The notes below the pieces were generated by a model, which did no database searches, was not told the origin of the DNA, and saw only the letters and a program-made list of their open reading frames with translations. From Mesoterricola silvestris (GTDB lineage: Bacteria; Acidobacteriota; Holophagae; Holophagales; Holophagaceae), in assembly GCF_030295405.1 (NCBI RefSeq), contig NZ_AP027080.1, positions 3,208,001 through 3,272,000 of the forward strand: 64,000 bases of DNA, in the 5' to 3' direction. Shown one piece after another: positions 58,951-64,000 of this stretch; positions within the stretch are counted from its first letter, which is position 1, and the number at the start of each line of letters is the position of its first letter. Made by a program: the position numbers and the translations under genes.

Positions 58951-59532
58951 TCATGGCTTTCCGGGCTCCCCGGCCGTCAGTCCCAGCTCCGCCGCGTGGG
59001 CGTGCAGCACGTCCACCACCCGCTGGAAGTGCTCGTCCTCCGTCCCGCCGATGCATTCCGAAAGCCGCCGGAACCCCTCCAGCATCTCCTCCCGGTTCAC
59101 CCCCGCCGCGAAGGCCGGGGTCTTCATCTTCTTCCGGATGCTCCGGGGCTCCAGCCCCAGGGTGCGCTGGGGCCTCACCAGGGCGCAGGCCGTGACGAAG
59201 CCGGTCACTTCGTCCGAGGCCACCAGGGCCCGCTCCAGGAGACTCTCCGGCCGGATCCCCGTGCGCTCCCAGGCATGGGCCGCCACCGCCCTGGCCAGGG
59301 CGGGCTCGCCCCGCTCCTCCAGCCACGCCACGACCCGGGCCGGATGCTCGTCGGGCCACCGGTCGTAGTCGGCATCGTGGAGCAGCCCCGCCAGGGCGAA
59401 GGCCCGCGGGTCCTCGCCAAGGCGCCCCGCCAGGTCCTCCATCACCCGCTCCACCCCCAGGGCATGGATGCGCAACCGCTCGGAAGCCGTCCATTCGCAC
59501 ACCAGCTCCCAGGCCTCTTCCCGTGTCACCAT
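58951..59532 (-). CDS. HD-domain phosphohydrolase
   Basis: HD-superfamily hydrolase of 193 aa. Metal ligands are visible as His in LRIHALGVERVME, the HD pair in LAGLLHDADYDRWPDEHP, a further His in VAAHAWERTG, and Asp in LVASDEVTGFV. This compact form resembles predicted HDIG-type hydrolases. The start at 59532 is supported by GGAGG; a longer version is rejected. It stands alone between two leftward sensor kinases. Substrate unknown, possibly a nucleotide. Confidence 0.87.
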   Translation of the reverse strand: MVTREEAWELVCEWTASERLRIHALGVERVMEDLAGRLGEDPRAFALAGLLHDADYDRWPDEHPARVVAWLEERGEPALARAVAAHAWERTGIRPESLLERALVASDEVTGFVTACALVRPQRTLGLEPRSIRKKMKTPAFAAGVNREEMLEGFRRLSECIGGTEDEHFQRVVDVLHAHAAELGLTAGEPGKP

Positions 59533-59610
59533 CGCAACCTCCAGGACCATTCTAGGAGGCCGGCCAAGGATGCGCACGTGTCCCGGACGTTCGGCCCAGG
59601 ACACGTGCGA

Positions 59611-62415
59611 TCACGTCCAGCCCAGCTCCCGGATCTTCCGCGCCAGTTCCTGAACCGAGAACGGTTTGTGGAGGAGGCCCACCGTCGGCAGGCCCTCCAC
59701 CAGGGCCCGGGCGGCGGCGTCCACGTGGCCGGAGGACACCAGGATCCGCTGGCCGGGACGCAGGGCGAGGATGCGCGGCAGGGCCTCGTCCCCGGTCATG
59801 CCGGGCATGTTCAGGTCGAGGATCACCAGATCGAAGGGGGCGGGGTCCGCGAGCGCGTCCAGGGCCTGGAGGCCGCCCTCCACGCAGGTCACCTGGTGGC
59901 CCTGCCAGTGGAGGACATCGGTCACGGATTCGCGCAGGAGCTCGTCGTCATCCACCAGCAGGACCCGGAGACCCCGCGCCGGGGGCTCCTGCGGCGCCGG
60001 GGCGGATTCCGCGGGCCTGGCTTCGGAACCGGGGAAGGACAGGCGCACCTGGGTGCCCTCCCCGGGGCGGCTGGCGAGGGTCAGGGTGCCGCGGTGGGCC
60101 TCCACCGTGCCGTAGACCATGGCCAGGCCCAGGCCCGTGCCCTTTCCGGCGGGCTTGGTGGTGAAGAAGGGTTCCGTGGCGCGCTCGACCACATCCTCGG
60201 ACATGCCTTCCCCGGTGTCCTCCACGTCCAGAACGACTTCGCCGCCGGGGGCGTTGGCGGTGCGCAGGGTGATGGTGCCGCCCTGGGGCATGGCGTCCAG
60301 GCTGTTGACGCAGATGTTCATGATGGCGTGGTTGAGGGCGCCCGGATCGCCTTCCACGGCCCGGAGGTCCGGGGCCAGATCGGTGACGAACCGGATCCTC
60401 TGGAGGGTGGTGCGGCTCAGGAGCTCCACGATCTCCTCCACCTGCCGGTTGAGGTTCACGGGCAGGATCTCGCCCAGGTCCCGCCGGGCGAAGCACAGGA
60501 GCCCCTGGACCACCCCGCGCCCCCTCACGCAGGCCTTGCGGATCGTCTCCATGGACCGGTTCCCCGGGTCCCGCTCGGCCTCCAGGGAGGCCAGGCCCAG
60601 GATGGCGCCCAGCACGTTGTTCAGGTCGTGGGCGACGCCGCCGGCGAGGTTGCCCAGGCTCTCCAGCTTCTGGGACTGCTGCAGGCGCAGTTCCAACGCG
60701 CGCTGCTGCTCCTCCTGGCGGCGCAGGGGGGTGATGTCCCGGGCATAGCCCAGCACGCCCTCGATGCGTCCCTGGGCGTCCCTCAGCGGCGCCTGGAGGG
60801 TGTCGAGGATCCGCTCATCCCCGCCCATGGGCGGCGGAAGGGCCACTTCCCGGGTGACCACCTTGCCGGCGAAGGCTTCCGCCTCGTCCTGGAGGATGGC
60901 CAGGAGCGCCGGCGTCACCGGCGCGGTCCAGAGTCCCGCCGCGGTGCGGCCGATGATCTCCCCGGGCTCCCGTCCGATGAACCCGGCCATGGCGCGGTTG
61001 GCCAGGAGGAATCCGCCGGCGGGGTCCTTGGCGTAGATGAGGTCGGGGGTGGAATCGATGATGGACTGCAGGAGCTCCCGCAGCCGGCCCTGCTCGGCCT
61101 CGGCGCGCTTGCGGCGCTCCTCCTTGTCCAGGTCCTCCAGGGCGTACGTGATGTCCTTGCACACCTCCTCCAGGAGCGTGATCTCCTGGGGACCGAAGAA
61201 CCCCGCCTCCTCCGCGTAGATGGCCAGCACGCCGAAGACGACCCCGTCGCCCCTGCGCAGGGGGAACGAACCCGCGGCCTTGAACCCCAGGCCCGCGCCC
61301 GCATCGTGCCAGGGCGCGGTGCCGGGGTCCTCGGAGAAGTCGTAGGCCAGCACCGGGACGCCGGTGCGGAAGGCCCGGCCCATGGTGCCGCGGCCCTCGG
61401 GGCGGTCATCGGTGGCGTAGACCTCGAGCCCCTCAACCCATCCCTCCCGGCCCCCGTGGAAGGCCAGGGCCCGGAAACGGCCGGTCCGGGCATCCGGCTC
61501 GGCGATCCAGGCGCCCCAGAATCCGCCGCCCGCCACCAGGTCCCGGCAGATGCACTGGAAGAGCTCCTGGGGCGTCTGGACCCGGATGATGGACTGGTTC
61601 ACCAGGCTCAGGGCGGCGTACAGCCGCGAAGCCCGGCCCAGGGCGTCCTCGTAGGCCTTGCGGGCCGTGATGTCCTCGATGACGGTGAGGATCCGCAGGC
61701 CGGCCGCCAGGTTCAGCAGGTCCCCCGAGACCCGGCCCACCAGGATTTCGCCGGACCGGGTGCGGAACCGCGCCTCCAGGCCCTTCACGTGGCCCTGGGC
61801 CCGGAGCCGCTCCAGGTACCGCTCCCGGTCCTCCGGGGCGGCCCAGAAGCCCGCGGAGGAACGCCCGATGATCTCCTCCCGGCCGTAGCCCGTGAGCGCC
61901 AGCAGGGTGTCGTTCACCTCCTCCACCTCCCCGTCCGGGTACCGCCCCAGGAGGATGCTGGAGGGGTTGGACCGGAAGATGCGCTCGAACTTGTCCTCGG
62001 CCAGCTTCAGGGCCTCCTCGGCCTGGGCCGCGGCCGTCACGTCCCGCACGACGGCGATCACGCGCCCGAAGGCGGTGGTGAGCCGGACCTCGCTCCAGAA
62101 GAAGGACCCGTCCGCGCGCCGGGAACGCCAGGGGAACTCCACGCGCCCCCGGGCCAGGGATTCCCGGATCCGCACCTGGGCCTCGGCCAGGGTGTACCCC
62201 TCCTCGGCCGCGCTGAGCATCTCCAGGTCCAGGCCCGCCATGGCCTCCGGGGAGTGCCCGAACATCTCCAGGCAGGCCCGGTTCACCTCCAGGATCCGCC
62301 CCGTGACCGCGTCATGGATGAGCACCGCGTCCGGCAGGGCGTCCAGGATGAGGGCATAATCCAGCGGCGCACCCCCCGGGCTGGGTTCCATCAACGGTGG
62401 CCCAATGGAAAACAT
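59611..62415 (-). CDS. multi-PAS hybrid sensor histidine kinase
   Basis: Soluble protein of about 934 aa. Domains in order: PAS (about 15-135, LILDALPDAVLIHDAVTGRI), PAS (140-265, FERIFRSNPSSILLGRYPDG), GAF (275-440, ASRLYAALSLVNQSIIRVQT), PAS (450-575, LLQSIIDSTPDLIYAKDPAG), H-box at about 600 (LAGGVAHDLNNVLGAILGLA), ATPase domain (MNICVNSLDAMPQGG, VEDTGEGMSED, FFTTKPAGKGTGLGLAMVYG), and a C-terminal receiver (LLVDDDELLRESV, LVILDLNMPGMTGD, LLHKPFSVQEL). No membrane segment, so it senses an internal signal. ATG 62415 has GAGGAGG close upstream; ATG 62391 is the alternative. An HD hydrolase lies downstream. Confidence 0.92.
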   Translation of the reverse strand: MFSIGPPLMEPSPGGAPLDYALILDALPDAVLIHDAVTGRILEVNRACLEMFGHSPEAMAGLDLEMLSAAEEGYTLAEAQVRIRESLARGRVEFPWRSRRADGSFFWSEVRLTTAFGRVIAVVRDVTAAAQAEEALKLAEDKFERIFRSNPSSILLGRYPDGEVEEVNDTLLALTGYGREEIIGRSSAGFWAAPEDRERYLERLRAQGHVKGLEARFRTRSGEILVGRVSGDLLNLAAGLRILTVIEDITARKAYEDALGRASRLYAALSLVNQSIIRVQTPQELFQCICRDLVAGGGFWGAWIAEPDARTGRFRALAFHGGREGWVEGLEVYATDDRPEGRGTMGRAFRTGVPVLAYDFSEDPGTAPWHDAGAGLGFKAAGSFPLRRGDGVVFGVLAIYAEEAGFFGPQEITLLEEVCKDITYALEDLDKEERRKRAEAEQGRLRELLQSIIDSTPDLIYAKDPAGGFLLANRAMAGFIGREPGEIIGRTAAGLWTAPVTPALLAILQDEAEAFAGKVVTREVALPPPMGGDERILDTLQAPLRDAQGRIEGVLGYARDITPLRRQEEQQRALELRLQQSQKLESLGNLAGGVAHDLNNVLGAILGLASLEAERDPGNRSMETIRKACVRGRGVVQGLLCFARRDLGEILPVNLNRQVEEIVELLSRTTLQRIRFVTDLAPDLRAVEGDPGALNHAIMNICVNSLDAMPQGGTITLRTANAPGGEVVLDVEDTGEGMSEDVVERATEPFFTTKPAGKGTGLGLAMVYGTVEAHRGTLTLASRPGEGTQVRLSFPGSEARPAESAPAPQEPPARGLRVLLVDDDELLRESVTDVLHWQGHQVTCVEGGLQALDALADPAPFDLVILDLNMPGMTGDEALPRILALRPGQRILVSSGHVDAAARALVEGLPTVGLLHKPFSVQELARKIRELGWT

Positions 62416-62881
62416 GCGCCTCCTCGACGAGGTCTGGCCGATTTGTTGGTTCATTATGCTCCAGGAGGGTGGGCAAGCAATCGTCCGTGTCCCGGACTTT
62501 CGCCCCGGGTCGTTGGCGCAGGCAAGCTGCGCCAACGGGAAGGCACCGTCCTTGGGACCCGGAGGTGTGCTGCCGCGTTCCTTCTTCGATGGTCCGTGGG
62601 GCGGGTGACGGTTCTGGGCTCCCCTGGAGGACCTAGGCATTGGGGGTACGCTTCGAGTGATCCGGGAGCGGATTGGTTGGCGCCGACGCTGATCGCCAAT
62701 GGTTATTGCTTAACTAATTAAGCGTCGGCGCGGCCCCATAACCGCCATGGAGGACGCGAAGCGGGTCCATGCCCGACCGCTGCCAATGGGTGAAACACCG
62801 CCCTCTCGTCCAGACGGGGGCTTTCCGTCGGCGCCGGCCCCGCCGGCGACGACGAACCGGGGCGAAGGTCCGGAACCCGGC
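62416..62881. other. 466-bp intergenic region with an inverted repeat
   Basis: No gene is supported here. GCGCCGACGCT at 62680-62690 and AGCGTCGGCGC at 62721-62731 form a perfect 11-bp stem around a 30-base AT-rich loop. It lies downstream of the leftward gene that ends at 62882 and may terminate it. The segment 62740-62880 is GC-rich with short C/G palindromes near 62835-62860. Promoter elements for the kinase at 62415 could not be picked out with confidence. Confidence 0.45.
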
Positions 62882-64000
62882 CTAGGGGTGTAGCCCGTCC
62901 ACTTCGAAGAGTTCGCTGAGCTTGCGGTCGCAGGTGTAGGCCACGGTGCGGGCGTCGGGGGTCATGAAGACGCTGCGGACCTGGAGGTGGCCGGCGGGGT
63001 CGGGGGGGGTGAAGGCGCGCACGGGGGTGCCGGTCCCGGTGGCCGGGTCCAGGCGGCGCAGGACCACGGGCAGGGCGGCCAGTTCGCTGCGCACGTGGAT
63101 GCCCCGGCCATCGCCGGTCCAGCCCACGATCCGCTCGCCCTTGGCCAGGCCCCGGATGGGCTGGGGGGCCGAGCCCCCATGCACGGGGACGATGAACCAG
63201 TCCTTGGCGTTGCCCGTGGCGATGAAGCGGGTGCCGTCGGGGGAGAGGGGGGTGAGGCCGGCCACCATGGCGCCCAGGCCCTCCGGGGTGAAGAGCCGCG
63301 GTTCGCCCTTGCCGGGAATCCAGTGGTACCAACCCATCTGGTCGTTCTCCTGGCCCTGGAAGACCAGTTCGGCACCGCGCTGGAAGGCGGTGCCCAGGCC
63401 CCGGAAACGCCGGGGCATGGGCAGCACCCGGGAGGTGCCGGCCCCGGTGGGCATGAAGAAGAAGTAGCCCACCGGGTCGCCCTTGGCGTCCTTGACGGCC
63501 CCCGGGGTGAGCCCGGCCTGCTGGAAGGCCGCGGCGGCCCCGCGGTCCAGGTCCTTGGGTCCCAGGAAATCGATGGAGAGCTGCAGGGAGGAGCCGTCCG
63601 GAGCCAGGGTCATGGGATTGCCCCGGGCCAGCTTCACGGGAGCGGCCTCGTCAAGGCGGTACACGTACGCCTGGTCCAGGGCGGTGCCGCCGTCCAGGGC
63701 CGGGGACTCCAGCAGGAGCAGGGTCCGGCCGTCGGCGCTGAGGCCCGTGGCCTGGGTGCCTTCGAGGATGGAGATCTCCCGGGTGGCGCCGTCCCGCTGC
63801 ACGAAGACGCCCCGGTGCACCCGCTGGCTGGCCAGGAGGGCCCGCCCCTGGGGCGAGATGTCCATGAGCTGCTTGGCCCCCTCGCCCCGCCACACCAGGC
63901 GCTTGGCGCCCCGGCCCGACAGGGCCCAGAGGGTCGTCTGGTCCCCCTCCCATTCCGTGAACCAGAGCTCCCCCGAAGGGCTCCAGGCCAGGCCGGTGAG
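62882..64000 (-). CDS. C-terminal beta-propeller of a probable Ser/Thr kinase (partial, cut by window edge)
   Basis: The frame is open through base 64000, so the start lies outside the window; at least 372 residues are visible. They form TolB/PD40-like propeller blades (LAWSPSGELWFTEW, QLMDISPQGRALLAS, GLSADGRTLLLLE, LSPDGTRFIATGN, FMTPDARTVAYTC). The layout and wording of the repeats match the extracellular half of the kinase at 22912-25497. The missing upstream part is therefore probably a PknB-type kinase and a membrane segment. The propeller's ligand is unknown. Confidence 0.8.
   Translation of the reverse strand, partial: LTGLAWSPSGELWFTEWEGDQTTLWALSGRGAKRLVWRGEGAKQLMDISPQGRALLASQRVHRGVFVQRDGATREISILEGTQATGLSADGRTLLLLESPALDGGTALDQAYVYRLDEAAPVKLARGNPMTLAPDGSSLQLSIDFLGPKDLDRGAAAAFQQAGLTPGAVKDAKGDPVGYFFFMPTGAGTSRVLPMPRRFRGLGTAFQRGAELVFQGQENDQMGWYHWIPGKGEPRLFTPEGLGAMVAGLTPLSPDGTRFIATGNAKDWFIVPVHGGSAPQPIRGLAKGERIVGWTGDGRGIHVRSELAALPVVLRRLDPATGTGTPVRAFTPPDPAGHLQVRSVFMTPDARTVAYTCDRKLSELFEVDGLHP

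Noticed and set aside
55251-59195. 1314-codon plus-strand frame opposite the MASE1 kinase cluster
   Set aside because: Low-complexity Gly/Gln/Arg sequence without motifs; the opposite strand encodes complete kinase domains.
58942-62721. 1259-codon plus-strand frame opposite the HD hydrolase and multi-PAS kinase
   Set aside because: Same type of antisense artefact in GC-rich DNA.

Overview
The window is GC-rich bacterial DNA, densely packed on both strands, with GGAGG-type ribosome sites. Several traits point to an acidobacterium, most likely class Holophagae (Geothrix/Holophaga-like): large Ser/Thr kinases fused to TolB-like propellers or TPR repeats, many PAS/GAF/HisKA/REC hybrid kinases, exported Ig-like/RCC1 and Rhs proteins, and an ErcA-like dehydrogenase coupled to a sensor kinase. 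This assignment is inference from gene content; no rRNA or tRNA gene was seen.

Layout. 0-4.2 kb: a sigma-54 activator upstream of a NifX/NifB-like protein and a metal-type ABC binding protein, with a good -24/-12 promoter between them, then DUF134 and FmdB-like small proteins. 4.3-8.1 kb: a decayed efflux operon (TetR, HlyD remnant, ABC ATPase, ABC permease, each damaged) and two truncated hydrolase genes. 8.1-12 kb: an M28 peptidase, an alpha/beta hydrolase, a divergent TetR/methyltransferase pair and a LysR remnant. 12-20 kb: an RCC1-repeat lipoprotein, a large exported protein of unknown function, a membrane-embedded MutS-like ATPase and a BrnTA toxin-antitoxin pair. 20.5-28.6 kb: a B12-type radical SAM enzyme with a downstream 69-residue peptide gene, a Ser/Thr kinase, a pentapeptide protein, and NDH-2/cupin/TetR genes sharing a duplicated 20-bp operator.

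28.6-37.2 kb is the most distinctive part. An unexplained palindromic element is followed (reading leftwards) by an Rhs system split into two exported proteins. The first carries the YD-repeat shell. The second carries a PKD/Ig-like array, the Rhs core and an HNH-type nuclease tip, and a small DUF2185-like putative immunity gene overlaps its end. 37.6-45.2 kb: cytochrome b561, a LuxR-type regulator, a histidine kinase, a PilZ-REC fusion, an Rrf2/quinone-oxidoreductase pair with matching operators, and a Ser/Thr kinase with TPRs. A giant hairpin occupies 45.37-45.52 kb.

45.6-64 kb is mostly signal transduction: an ErcA-like dehydrogenase/hybrid kinase/response regulator operon, a MASE1 kinase/receiver/hybrid kinase operon and a multi-PAS hybrid kinase. 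These are interspersed with a Sel1 protein, an M3 peptidase and an HD hydrolase, and a kinase-type propeller protein is cut by the right edge.
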